Source: Collimonas sp. OK607
GTDB lineage: Bacteria; Pseudomonadota; Gammaproteobacteria; Burkholderiales; Burkholderiaceae_D
NCBI RefSeq assembly: GCF_900111995.1
Contig: NZ_FOKF01000017.1
Location: 46,965-110,964 of the forward strand
Reading direction: 5' to 3'
Length of the DNA stretch: 64,000 nucleotides
Part shown: positions 33,048 to 41,939 of the stretch, piece after piece
How the letters are laid out: each line of letters begins with the position of its first letter
How positions within the stretch are numbered: position 1 is the stretch's first letter
Translations under genes and position numbers: made by a program
The notes under the pieces: generated by a model
Databases searched by the model: none
The model's input: the letters and a program-made list of their open reading frames with translations, nothing else
Told to the model about the DNA's origin: nothing

Positions 33048-33728
33048 TTGGTTAAATTGACTTTCGATCCCCTGATGTTGCCGGTTGATGCGGTTGCCGG
33101 CGAATCTGCGTTGGCGCCCGAAAGGATGAATGCCGCGTGGCTGCGTCAGCGTTTTGCACAGCGGCCGGAATGGCATCCGGAGCACCTCGATAGCCATACC
33201 GTGCAACGCATGGCGCAGCAGCAGGGCAAGCCGGTAACGCCGGCATCGGTGTTGATCCCCATCGTCATGCACGAGCAGCAGCCGACGCTGTTGTTTACCC
33301 AGCGCGCCGCCCATCTGACCGATCATGCAGGGCAAGTGAGTTTTCCCGGCGGGCGCATGGAGCAGAGCGATGCATCGCCAATTGAAACCGCGCTGCGTGA
33401 AGCTGAAGAGGAAATCGGCCTGGCGCGTCGTCAGGTCGAGGTGATCGGCAGTTTGCCGGAATATTTTACGGGCACCGGTTATCGCGTAACGCCAGTGGTG
33501 TGCCTGGTCAATCCGCCTGTCAGCTTGCGGGCCGATCCAAACGAAGTAGCTGAAATCTTTGAAGTCCCGCTGGCATTCCTGATGGACGGCCTGAACCATC
33601 AGTTGCGCAGCATCGACCTGCCGGATGGTTATCGCCGCACCTTTTATGCGATGCCCTATGAGCGTTTCTTCATTTGGGGGGCAACTGCTGCGATGTTAAG
33701 GAATCTGTTTCATTTTCTCCGGGCTTAG
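33048..33728 (+). CDS. nudL: CoA pyrophosphatase (NUDIX, NudL type)
   Basis: 226 residues. The CoA-specific stretch LLFTQRAAHLTDHAGQVSFP followed by GGRMEQ and the NUDIX box end REAEEEIGL near 121-130 identifies the coenzyme A diphosphatase group, which splits CoA into phosphopantetheine and 3',5'-ADP. The end (GYRRTFYAMPYERFFIWGATA) also fits this group. The start is a TTG at 33048, with AGAGGAATTTTC before it. It has its own short AT-rich upstream region after the rplS terminator. Confidence 0.88.
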   Translation: MVKLTFDPLMLPVDAVAGESALAPERMNAAWLRQRFAQRPEWHPEHLDSHTVQRMAQQQGKPVTPASVLIPIVMHEQQPTLLFTQRAAHLTDHAGQVSFPGGRMEQSDASPIETALREAEEEIGLARRQVEVIGSLPEYFTGTGYRVTPVVCLVNPPVSLRADPNEVAEIFEVPLAFLMDGLNHQLRSIDLPDGYRRTFYAMPYERFFIWGATAAMLRNLFHFLRA

Positions 33729-33958
33729 ATCTGGACTTGAATCACCGGGCTTAGATTCATTGTGCTGCGCCCAAATACATGGCAGGCACGGAAAACAAGT
33801 TCAGTACAAGTTTGATTCTGTGCGTGTGCTGCGTTATCGTATGGGATACTGCAATTTTAGATGTTATGGCAACGCTAATGGGCCGCGATTTTGCGGATAT
33901 TGGTGCCGATCTTGCTGCGCTGCTGCTGGCGCCGTCGATTGATTTATAGGGCTGGTTA

Positions 33959-34915
33959 ATGACATTTCTCTCTATTCTGTTTGCATTGCTGATCGAGCAA
34001 CTGAAGCCGCTGCGCGCGGACAATCCCGTCTATGCATGGGTCAAGCATTTCGCGAACAAGATAGAGGCGTCGTTTAATGCAGGTCAGGCGCGTCAGGGCC
34101 GGCTGGGCTGGTTTTGCGTGATACTGGCGCTCACCGTCCCGACGGCGTTGATCTATTGGTTATGCGTGCATGTCGGCGCCTGGGCGGCACTGCTCTGGAA
34201 TGTCCTGATCGTGTATCTGACTCTGGGCTTCCGCCACTACAGCCATTATTTCAGTTCGATTCAACTGGCCCTCAATACCGGCGACGACGCCACGGCGCGA
34301 ACCTTGCTGGCCGAATGGACCAAGCTCGACACCACAGATATGGATGTCAGTGAAATTTCCCGCATCGCCGTGGAAAAGGCGCTTATCACCACGCATCGCC
34401 ATGTGTTCGGCGTGTTCTTCTGGTTCCTCATGCCGGTTGGCCCGGCATGTGCCGTGATGTACCGCATTGCCGAGTATCTGGCGCGCGGCTGGAATGAGCC
34501 GGATCACATGCACAATGAAGCTTTTGGACGTTTTGCGGCCCAGGCATTTTATTGGATAGACTGGATTCCGGCGCGTATGACAGCGGCGGCCTTTGCTGTG
34601 GTCGGTAATTTCGAAGATGCGATCTACGCCTGGCGTAATTTTGCCGATCGCTGGAAAAATGAGACGGACGGCATCATTTTGTCTACCGGCGGCGGCGCCA
34701 TGGGCGTGTTGCTGGGCGCACCACCGGAAACCGCGATTTCGATCCTGCCGGCCGATGCATCGACAGTGGATTCGACCGCCATGGAAAGCGAAAGCCCGCC
34801 GGGCGATATTCCCACCCCGCGCGCCTTGCAAAGTACGGTCGGCCTGGTTTGGCGTGCCCTGCTGCTGTGGATGTTCTTGTTGTTGCTGTTGTCGGCAGCA
34901 GTCTGGCTCGGGTAA
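33959..34915 (+). CDS. CobD/CbiB family membrane protein
   Basis: 318 residues. FLSILFALLIEQLKPLRADN, HYSHYFSSIQLALNTGD and RHVFGVFFWFLMPVGPACAV, with YWIDWIPARMTAAAFAVVGN, follow the CbiB/CobD pattern (adenosylcobinamide-phosphate synthase) but in the short variant common in Burkholderiales, where cobamide genes are usually absent nearby. About five membrane segments are present, the last at 297-316. No cobalamin gene is in the window, so a role in cobamide synthesis is uncertain. It precedes DUF3579. Confidence 0.8.
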   Translation: MTFLSILFALLIEQLKPLRADNPVYAWVKHFANKIEASFNAGQARQGRLGWFCVILALTVPTALIYWLCVHVGAWAALLWNVLIVYLTLGFRHYSHYFSSIQLALNTGDDATARTLLAEWTKLDTTDMDVSEISRIAVEKALITTHRHVFGVFFWFLMPVGPACAVMYRIAEYLARGWNEPDHMHNEAFGRFAAQAFYWIDWIPARMTAAAFAVVGNFEDAIYAWRNFADRWKNETDGIILSTGGGAMGVLLGAPPETAISILPADASTVDSTAMESESPPGDIPTPRALQSTVGLVWRALLLWMFLLLLLSAAVWLG

Positions 34916-34923
34916 ATCAACGT

Positions 34924-34952
34924 GCAGGGTGGGCACAAAGGTGTGTCCACGC
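34924..34952. repeat. Dispersed palindromic repeat, copy 2 (single hairpin)
   Basis: GCAGGGTGGGCACAAAGG and GTGTGTCCACGC form one degenerate unit of the repeat seen in full at 21996-22106 and 49891-49982. It lies just after the CobD/CbiB-like gene. Confidence 0.65.
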
Positions 34953-35084
34953 TATGCGAGATGGTGCGTAAGTCTTCTATAAGATATAATACGTAAGAAT
35001 CACTTACGCAAAACTAGTAGCTTGCTTCTACCCGAGGCAAAGCAATGTCTGTAGCAAGCGTTATAGAAGAAACGAGCTGTACGC

Positions 35085-35432
35085 ATGGCAGAACCTATCC
35101 AATCCCCTGACACTCCCGCCCGCGAATTTTTTATTCAAGGTATCACCAGCGATGGCAGGCAGTTTCGTCCCAGCGACTGGGCCGAGCGCTTGTGCGGCGT
35201 CATGGCCTGTTTTCGCCCGGAAGGATCGGGCGGCCGCAACGCCCATCTGCAATATTCGCCCTACGTCCGGCCGGTACTGCTGAATGGCGTGCGGTCAGTA
35301 GTCGTCAATGAAGATCTGCGCCAGATCGAACCTTTGGCCTACCATTTTGTAGTCAATTTCGCGAAAGACAACGATCTGCAAATTTTGCAGGGTTGCTTGT
35401 TGCCTGAGGTAGAAACACCGAAATCGCCCTGA
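35085..35432 (+). CDS. DUF3579 family protein
   Basis: 115 residues: EFFIQGITSDGRQFRPSDWA, ERLCGVMACFRPEGSG, YSPYVRPVLLNGVRSVVVN and PLAYHFVVNFAKDNDLQIL match DUF3579, a betaproteobacterial family of unknown function. One domain, no signal peptide or membrane helix. It lies downstream of the CobD/CbiB-like gene and upstream of the c-di-GMP protein, each with its own intergenic space (>130 bp). Confidence 0.85.
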   Translation: MAEPIQSPDTPAREFFIQGITSDGRQFRPSDWAERLCGVMACFRPEGSGGRNAHLQYSPYVRPVLLNGVRSVVVNEDLRQIEPLAYHFVVNFAKDNDLQILQGCLLPEVETPKSP

Positions 35433-35568
35433 TTTCTCATCTGCGACGGCAACGATTCTTTCTCTATGGCTTTTAGTTGTCATGTGGCACTAAAAAGAAA
35501 TCCTCGCGTGACGTTATCGGGTATTAAGACCGTGTAATATTTCGCCTATTGTTCGCAATGGAGTAGAA

Positions 35569-38406
35569 ATGTTTCGTCGTGGTTCGTCAATCTTCATACC
35601 CATTGCTTCCTTGTCCAGTTTGATATTGGGCCTGGCGATTACGCTCGGCTTGTTTGTTTCCGTTCGTCACCTCGAATACGAGAAAATGGATGCCGAGTTC
35701 CGACGTCTTGCCAGCGGCCATCTTAAAGCCGTGGTGGATGGCCTGGATGGCCTGGTGCATGAACTGGAAACCGTCAATCGCCTGTTTGTCACTGTGGACG
35801 GCGTCACTCGAGAACAATTCCACACTTTTACTGCACCGATGCTGGTCCGCGCTCCTTATATCAAATCGCTAGGCTTTCAGCGCCTGGTGAGCGCGGCCCA
35901 ACGACCTGCTTATGAAGCAGAGATACGTAAACGTTATCCTGATTTTTCGATTCGCCAGTTAAGCGACGGCAAGCCGGCACAGGCAGCCGGACACGATGAA
36001 TATCGGGTGGTCGAATTTCTTGAACCGATGGCAGGCAATGAAGGTGCGTTTGCCATGGATGTGGCGACCAGCAAAGTCCAGAGCGAAGCCGCGAAACGCG
36101 CACGCGATACCGGTTTGCCGGCTTCTACCGATCTGTTTGAGCAAAAGCCCAAGAACGGCAGCAAGCTGATCATGATGGTCCTGATGCCGGTTTATCAGCA
36201 CGGTGCGGTCTTGGATAGCGTCGACGATCGCCGTCGTGCGTTGGTCGGCTTTACCAGCGCGGCATTGCGCGCCGATGCTTTCGTCAACAATATCCTGGCC
36301 CGCGACGGCGTGCAGGCGCGTGAAGATTTCAATCTTAGGGTGTATGCCAGCGCCAAGCCGGAAGACGACACCCTGGTTTATCGCCAGGGCAACCAGGCCA
36401 AGCCGTCAAATGCCAGCGACTGGCTGCCTGCCTGGTTGTTGTATGACGCTCCGCAAGACATGTCCCAAACGTTTGAACTTGCCGGCAAACCCTGGTTTAT
36501 AGAGGCATCGGCGCCCGCGCGCGTGTTCACCAAGAAGAATGTCGGATCGCTCCTGGTATTGATACTGGGTAGTGTGCTGAGCTGGATGGGAGCCGCCTAT
36601 CTGTATTTCCTGTCGACTCGCTCCAAGCGGATCGAGCGGCTGGTAGACGCCCGTACCCAGCAAGTCAAGCTGGCGACGCAAATGATGAAAGAGGACATTG
36701 TCGCGCGCAAGCGCGCCGAAGATGCCTTGCAACTGCGCGAACGCGCCATCGAATCGAGTGCGAACGCCATCATCATCTCCAGCGCCAAATTGCCGGATTA
36801 CCAGGTGGAATATGTCAATCCCGCATTCGAGCGGATTACCGGCTATTCCGCCAGGGACATGATCGGCCGCAACCTGGAAATGCTGCATGGCGACGATCAC
36901 GACCAGATCGGCCTGGAAGAAATTCGCGCCGCCCTGCGCGAAAAGCGCACTGCGAATACCGTGTTCCGCAGTTATCGCAAGGACGGCACCTTGTTCTGGA
37001 ACGAGCTTTACGTTGCGCCCGTGAAGGATAGTTCCGGCCGCGTCAGCCACTTCGTCACGTCTTTGTACGACATCACGGAAATGAAGAGTTACGAGGCAGA
37101 GCTGGAGCATCAGGCCCGCCACGACACCTTGACCGGCCTCGCCAATCGCAATGTGCTGAGCGATCGCCTGAGTCAGTCGATTGTCTATGGCGAGCTATAC
37201 GGCCACAGGGTGTGGGTGTTGTTCGTCGATCTGGACCGCTTTAAATTCGTCAACGATACGCTCGGGCACAATGCCGGTGATCAGTTGCTGAAGGAGGTCG
37301 CCAGCCGTCTGAAAGCGTTCACCCGCGAAGCCGACACCATAGCGCGGCTGGGCAGCGATGAATTTGTCTTGATCTTGCCGGAGCGTCTTGATGAAGAGCT
37401 GAGCGTGGGCTTGATTCAACGGATGATGGATGCGATTGCGCGCCCCCTGCAAATTGAGGGCTATGATTTTTTCCTTAGCTGCAGCATCGGCGTGGCAGTC
37501 TACCCGAACGACGGTACAGACCCTGACAGCTTGCTCAAGCATGCCGATATCGCCATGTATCGCGCCAAGGAAATGGGGAATAACAATTACCAGTTCTACA
37601 CGGCGGCGATGAATGAACGCGCGCTTGAACGCCTGCAGATCGAGGGTGATCTGCGCAATGCGCTGGAACGTAAGGAATTGCTGCTCTACTATCAACCGCA
37701 AGTGGATTTGCGTACCGGTCGCATGGTCGGCATGGAAGCCCTGATTCGCTGGAAGCATCCGCAACTGGGCATGATTTCGCCCACGCGTTTCATCGACCTG
37801 GCGGAAGAAACCGGCCTGATCGTGCAGATGGGCGCCTGGGTGATGCACACCGCTTGCGAACAGAACAAGGCATGGCAGCGCATGGGCCTGGGGTATTTGC
37901 GGATGTCGGTGAATCTGTCGACGCGCCAGTTTTTCCAGCAAAACCTGGTGCAGCAGGTAGCCGAGATGCTGGAAGCTACTGGACTGGCGCCGCACTATCT
38001 CGAAATCGAATTGACTGAAAGCCTGGTGATGACGGATGTCGAGCTGGCCGTGGGTATTCTGAACGACCTGAAATCGATTGGCGTGCAATTATCGATTGAT
38101 GATTTTGGCACCGGCTATTCGAGCCTGGCCTATCTGAAGAGTTTCCCGATCGACGCGTTGAAGATCGATCAATCCTTTGTGCGCGACATCACGGTCGACC
38201 AGGACGATGCTGCGATCGTCGCCTCGATCATCTCTCTGGCCCACAACCTGCGTTTGCAAGTGATTGCCGAGGGGGTTGAGACGCAAGAGCAGCTGTCTTA
38301 CCTGCAACGTCATCGCTGTGATGAAATGCAAGGTTTCTATTTCAGCGAGCCGGTATCGGCTGCCGACATCGAAATAATCCTGCGCGAAGGAAAAGTATTA
38401 CCATAA
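35569..38406 (+). CDS. CHASE-PAS-GGDEF-EAL cyclic di-GMP protein
   Basis: 945 residues. TM1 at ~10-30, a periplasmic CHASE-type domain at ~70-290, TM2 at ~323-345, a short coiled coil, PAS at ~390-505 (IEYVNPAFERITGY-like stretch and a PAC end), GGDEF at ~515-675 and EAL at ~690-935. The GGDEF signature reads GSDEF at ~595-599, so cyclase activity is doubtful, although DLDRFKFVNDTLGH is intact. The EAL part has EALIRW near 721, IDDFGTGYSSL and IAEGVET, so it should be an active phosphodiesterase. It lowers c-di-GMP in response to an unknown periplasmic ligand. No partner gene is adjacent. Confidence 0.93.
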   Translation: MFRRGSSIFIPIASLSSLILGLAITLGLFVSVRHLEYEKMDAEFRRLASGHLKAVVDGLDGLVHELETVNRLFVTVDGVTREQFHTFTAPMLVRAPYIKSLGFQRLVSAAQRPAYEAEIRKRYPDFSIRQLSDGKPAQAAGHDEYRVVEFLEPMAGNEGAFAMDVATSKVQSEAAKRARDTGLPASTDLFEQKPKNGSKLIMMVLMPVYQHGAVLDSVDDRRRALVGFTSAALRADAFVNNILARDGVQAREDFNLRVYASAKPEDDTLVYRQGNQAKPSNASDWLPAWLLYDAPQDMSQTFELAGKPWFIEASAPARVFTKKNVGSLLVLILGSVLSWMGAAYLYFLSTRSKRIERLVDARTQQVKLATQMMKEDIVARKRAEDALQLRERAIESSANAIIISSAKLPDYQVEYVNPAFERITGYSARDMIGRNLEMLHGDDHDQIGLEEIRAALREKRTANTVFRSYRKDGTLFWNELYVAPVKDSSGRVSHFVTSLYDITEMKSYEAELEHQARHDTLTGLANRNVLSDRLSQSIVYGELYGHRVWVLFVDLDRFKFVNDTLGHNAGDQLLKEVASRLKAFTREADTIARLGSDEFVLILPERLDEELSVGLIQRMMDAIARPLQIEGYDFFLSCSIGVAVYPNDGTDPDSLLKHADIAMYRAKEMGNNNYQFYTAAMNERALERLQIEGDLRNALERKELLLYYQPQVDLRTGRMVGMEALIRWKHPQLGMISPTRFIDLAEETGLIVQMGAWVMHTACEQNKAWQRMGLGYLRMSVNLSTRQFFQQNLVQQVAEMLEATGLAPHYLEIELTESLVMTDVELAVGILNDLKSIGVQLSIDDFGTGYSSLAYLKSFPIDALKIDQSFVRDITVDQDDAAIVASIISLAHNLRLQVIAEGVETQEQLSYLQRHRCDEMQGFYFSEPVSAADIEIILREGKVLP

Positions 38407-38468
38407 GACTTTGTTGACGGCCTGAATGTGTCCGTGATGTAGGGCGTCGCCACTTTTATGGAGCTGAA

Positions 38469-39860
38469 ATGACTACCAGCAGAACCGAACGCGATACTTT
38501 TGGCAAGATTGAAGTCCCGGATGAACGGCTGTGGGGCGCACAGACCCAGCGTAGCCTGCATCATTTCCATATATCCAGCGAGCGCATGCCGCCCGAACTG
38601 ATCGTGGCGCTGGCAGCCGTCAAGCAAGCTTGCGCGCAAGTCAACCAGGATCTCGGCAAGCTGCCGAAAACCCAGGCCGCCGCCATCATCCAGGCGGCGC
38701 AAGAGGTGGTGGCGGGGCAGCATCCGGAGGAGTTTCCGTTATCCGTCTGGCAGACTGGTTCCGGCACCCAGAGCAACATGAACATGAACGAGGTGCTGGC
38801 CAATCGCGCCTCGGAAATTCTTGGCGGCGTGCGTGGCGAATCACGTCTGGTGCATCCCAACGATGCGGTCAATCTTAGCCAGTCATCGAACGATATTTTT
38901 CCGACGGCAATGCATGTCGCCGCTGCGCTCGCCATCGCCAACGGATTATTGCCGGCGCTGCAAAAACTGCGTGCGACCTTGCACAGGAAGTCGGTGGATT
39001 TTGAGGATATCGTCAAGATCGGCCGCACCCATTTGCAAGACGCGACGCCGCTGACATTGGGCCAGGAATTCTCTGGTTACGTTGCACAACTCGATCATGC
39101 GGAACAAATCATCAAGGCCACGTTGGAGCCTTTGTGCGACCTGGCCGCCGGCGGTACCGCGGTAGGTACCGGACTCAATGCGCCTAAGGATTTCGGCAGC
39201 CGGGTTGCCGCCCAGTTAGCCAAGACGGAAGGCTTGCCGTTCCGCACTGCCGACAATAAATTTGCTGCGCTGGCAGCGCACGATGCCTTGGTTGCGGCAC
39301 ACGGTACGTTGAAAACACTGGCCGCAGCCCTGATGAAGATTGCCAACGATGTGCGCTGGCTCGCATCCGGCCCGCGTTCCGGCCTGGGCGAAATCAGCAT
39401 TCCGGAGAACGAGCCTGGCAGCTCCATCATGCCCGGCAAGGTTAACCCGACCCAGTGCGAGGCGTTGACCATGTTGTGTTGCCAGGTGTTCGGCAACGAT
39501 GTGGCGATTAATTTCGGCGGTGCTTCCGGTAATTTCGAGTTGAATGTATTTAAGCCTCTGATTGCGCATAATTTCCTGCAAAGCGTGCGCCTGCTGGCCG
39601 ACGGCATGGCGAGTTTCGAGCAGCATTGCGCTGACGGCATCGGCGCCAATCGCGACCGGATTGCCGAATTGATGGAGCGCTCGCTGATGCTGGTGACCGC
39701 GCTGGCGCCGCATATCGGTTACGACCGTGCGGCGCAAATCGCCAAGCATGCGCACCATGACGGCAGTACGCTGAAGCAGGCGGCCCTGGCGCTCGGCTAC
39801 GTGACGGAACAAGAGTTCGCCGAATGGGTGCAGCCGGCAAAAATGACTTACCCCGAGTAA
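38469..39860 (+). CDS. fumC: Fumarate hydratase class II
   Basis: 463 residues. The superfamily signature [10 protein letters not shown] is near 317-326; [29 protein letters not shown] and [13 protein letters not shown] belong to the three active-site regions. It interconverts fumarate and malate in the TCA cycle, without an iron-sulfur cluster. The start is preceded by TTATGGAGCTGAA. It is a single gene, 62 bp after the c-di-GMP protein gene. Confidence 0.97.
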   Translation: MTTSRTERDTFGKIEVPDERLWGAQTQRSLHHFHISSERMPPELIVALAAVKQACAQVNQDLGKLPKTQAAAIIQAAQEVVAGQHPEEFPLSVWQTGSGTQSNMNMNEVLANRASEILGGVRGESRLVHPNDAVNLSQSSNDIFPTAMHVAAALAIANGLLPALQKLRATLHRKSVDFEDIVKIGRTHLQDATPLTLGQEFSGYVAQLDHAEQIIKATLEPLCDLAAGGTAVGTGLNAPKDFGSRVAAQLAKTEGLPFRTADNKFAALAAHDALVAAHGTLKTLAAALMKIANDVRWLASGPRSGLGEISIPENEPGSSIMPGKVNPTQCEALTMLCCQVFGNDVAINFGGASGNFELNVFKPLIAHNFLQSVRLLADGMASFEQHCADGIGANRDRIAELMERSLMLVTALAPHIGYDRAAQIAKHAHHDGSTLKQAALALGYVTEQEFAEWVQPAKMTYPE

Positions 39861-39978
39861 CTGTCTGGCCGGGTAACTGATGGCCGATGTATCCTGATTA
39901 ATCGAGGTTAAATCATGTTACATCGCGCCATAGGAACGGGGCATCCAATACAATGACGTTAAAGGGGCAATGTCGTTT

Positions 39979-40008
39979 TTGCAATACAGAAACAATGTTT
40001 GTTAAAAT
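39979..40008 (+). promoter_or_regulatory. Putative tamA promoter
   Basis: TTGCAA (39979-39984) and TAAAAT (40003-40008) are 18 bp apart, ~100 bp before the tamA start. The match is good; no operator was recognised. Confidence 0.5.
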
Positions 40009-40109
40009 GCCCCTCCGCTACCGTTGCTTCTGCCATTGCGTCTGCTTATGCTCTTACTGGTTTTCCTGATAAAAACTGACATGCAGTGTTCAGCTGCAGG
40101 TTGCCACGC

Positions 40110-41900
40110 ATGCTGAAGTGCTTCCGCATGTCCTCAAGCTGGTTGAAACCATCTGCCTATGGCGTGGTTTTAGGCTTGCTCTGCCTGAGTACGATTAGCG
40201 CCAACGCCACGTATCGGGTCGAGATCGAGGCCCCGGCTGAATTAAAGGCCTTGCTTGAACAGCATCTGGATCTGTCGCGTTACAAGGATCGCCAGGATTT
40301 GAGCGAAGATCAATTGAAATTCCTGATTGACACGGTGGACGAGCACGTCACGCAACTGACTTCGACTGAAGGTTATTTCTCGCCTAAAACCACCGTTACG
40401 GTAGAGCCTGGCGAGATCAAGACGATCCACCTGAAAATCGATCCGCAACAACGCACCATGGTGTCCGCCGCCACCATCAATGTGATCGGCAGCGCGGCTA
40501 CCGAGGTGCCCGAGCGGGTGTTGCAGATACAGCAGAACTGGAGTTTGCCGGCCGGCCAGCCGTTTCGCCAGGCGGACTGGGCGGCCGCCAAGGAGAATGG
40601 CTTGCAGGTGCTGCTCAAGAAGCGCTATCCGGCAGCCAGGATAGCCCATTCGGAAGCCCGGATCACGCCCGAAGACAACGACGCCGAACTCTCGGTGCAA
40701 TATGACAGCGGCCCCGGATTCACTTTGGGAGCGCTGCATATCACCGGCACCAAACGTTTTCCGGCCAGCATTATCGAGAACGTCAATCCCCTGATGGTGG
40801 GAGAAGAATACAGCGTCGACCGTTTACTGTTGCTGCAGCGGCAGATCCAGAACACCCCGTACTTCGGTAATGTGATCGTCAGCATTGACGATGATCCGGC
40901 GCATGCGCTGGAGACGCCGGTCAACGTCCAGGTAACCGAATTCCGGACGCAAAGGCTGCGCACCGGGCTTGGCTATGCCTCCGATACCGGGGCACAGGTG
41001 CAGGGCCGGTACACCAATTACAATGTTTTTGGCAAAGCGTGGGTGTTCGACGCCCAGACCAAGATTGAACAGCGCCGGCAATACGGCTCGCTTGATTTGT
41101 CGATGCCACCGGATACGCGCAGTTTCGTCAACGGCGTCAACGGTTCGTATGACCGGACTACCTTGCAAGGCGTCGATTTGCGCAGCATGAAAATCGGACT
41201 CAAGCGTGCGCGTTCGCTGGAGAATTACGATACTGCCTTGACCCTGGATTATTATCGCGACCGCTTGCAGCAGATTGACGGTGCAACATTGCCGCCGAAT
41301 ACCGTGGTCCGGCCGGGCGAGCATCAGGCCCTGGTTCCCGGTTTTGCCTGGGTCCGGCGAGCTGTCGATAATCCCATTTTCCCGCGCAGCGGCCATATTT
41401 TTTCGATACAAACCGGTTTCGCCTTGAAGGGTTTGCTCACCGATCAGACTTTTTTCCGGGCCGACGGCCGTTATAAACAATATTTTCCTGTCGCAAAACG
41501 CGACGTGGTGATTTTGCGCACGGAACTCGGTGGCGTATTTACTGCCGGTTCCAGCGCCTCGGTGCCGGCTTCCTTGCTGTTCCGTGCAGGCGGCAATGAA
41601 TCGGTGCGCGGTTATAGTTATGATAGCATCGGCAATTCGCAAAACGGTACCGTCTACCCAACCAAGTACATGGTGACCGGCAGCGCTGAATATCAACACT
41701 GGCTCACCCAGCAATGGGGCGGCGCCTTGTTTTATGATATTGGCAGTGCTACCGATAGTTGGGGAGAAAGGTCTACCAAGGTCGGCACCGGCGTCGGCGT
41801 ACGCTATCGGAGCCCGGTCGGCACTGTGAATCTCGACCTTGCTTATGGCGTTCAGGCCAAGCAATTCCGGCCCCATATTTCGCTCGGCATCGCCTTCTGA
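40110..41900 (+). CDS. tamA: Outer membrane protein assembly factor TamA (Omp85 family)
   Basis: 596 residues. A signal peptide (…KPSAYGVVLGLLCLSTISAN, then A) is followed by three POTRA-like domains (YRVEIEAPAELKALLEQHLD, ~170-220 and ~230-300 with FTLGALHITGTKRFPASIIE) and a C-terminal 16-strand barrel ending in ISLGIAF. The barrel has the Omp85 lid motif VRGY (SVRGYSYDSIGN near 505). The start at 40110 is preferred over the GTG at 40086; ATG at 40128 is a second option. It works with TamB, encoded 39 bp downstream, in placing autotransporters and lipids in the outer membrane. Confidence 0.93.
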   Translation: MLKCFRMSSSWLKPSAYGVVLGLLCLSTISANATYRVEIEAPAELKALLEQHLDLSRYKDRQDLSEDQLKFLIDTVDEHVTQLTSTEGYFSPKTTVTVEPGEIKTIHLKIDPQQRTMVSAATINVIGSAATEVPERVLQIQQNWSLPAGQPFRQADWAAAKENGLQVLLKKRYPAARIAHSEARITPEDNDAELSVQYDSGPGFTLGALHITGTKRFPASIIENVNPLMVGEEYSVDRLLLLQRQIQNTPYFGNVIVSIDDDPAHALETPVNVQVTEFRTQRLRTGLGYASDTGAQVQGRYTNYNVFGKAWVFDAQTKIEQRRQYGSLDLSMPPDTRSFVNGVNGSYDRTTLQGVDLRSMKIGLKRARSLENYDTALTLDYYRDRLQQIDGATLPPNTVVRPGEHQALVPGFAWVRRAVDNPIFPRSGHIFSIQTGFALKGLLTDQTFFRADGRYKQYFPVAKRDVVILRTELGGVFTAGSSASVPASLLFRAGGNESVRGYSYDSIGNSQNGTVYPTKYMVTGSAEYQHWLTQQWGGALFYDIGSATDSWGERSTKVGTGVGVRYRSPVGTVNLDLAYGVQAKQFRPHISLGIAF

Positions 41901-41939
41901 TTTTTCTTTTTTTCAGACCAAACGCATGAGATTGAATGC

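Noticed and set aside
33760..33942. 60-codon frame between nudL and the CobD/CbiB-like gene
   Set aside because: Cys-rich, no family signal, no Shine-Dalgarno; judged noncoding.
40824..41876. 350-codon open frame antisense to tamA
   Set aside because: It mirrors the tamA coding frame, has no domain features or ribosome site; tamA is well supported.
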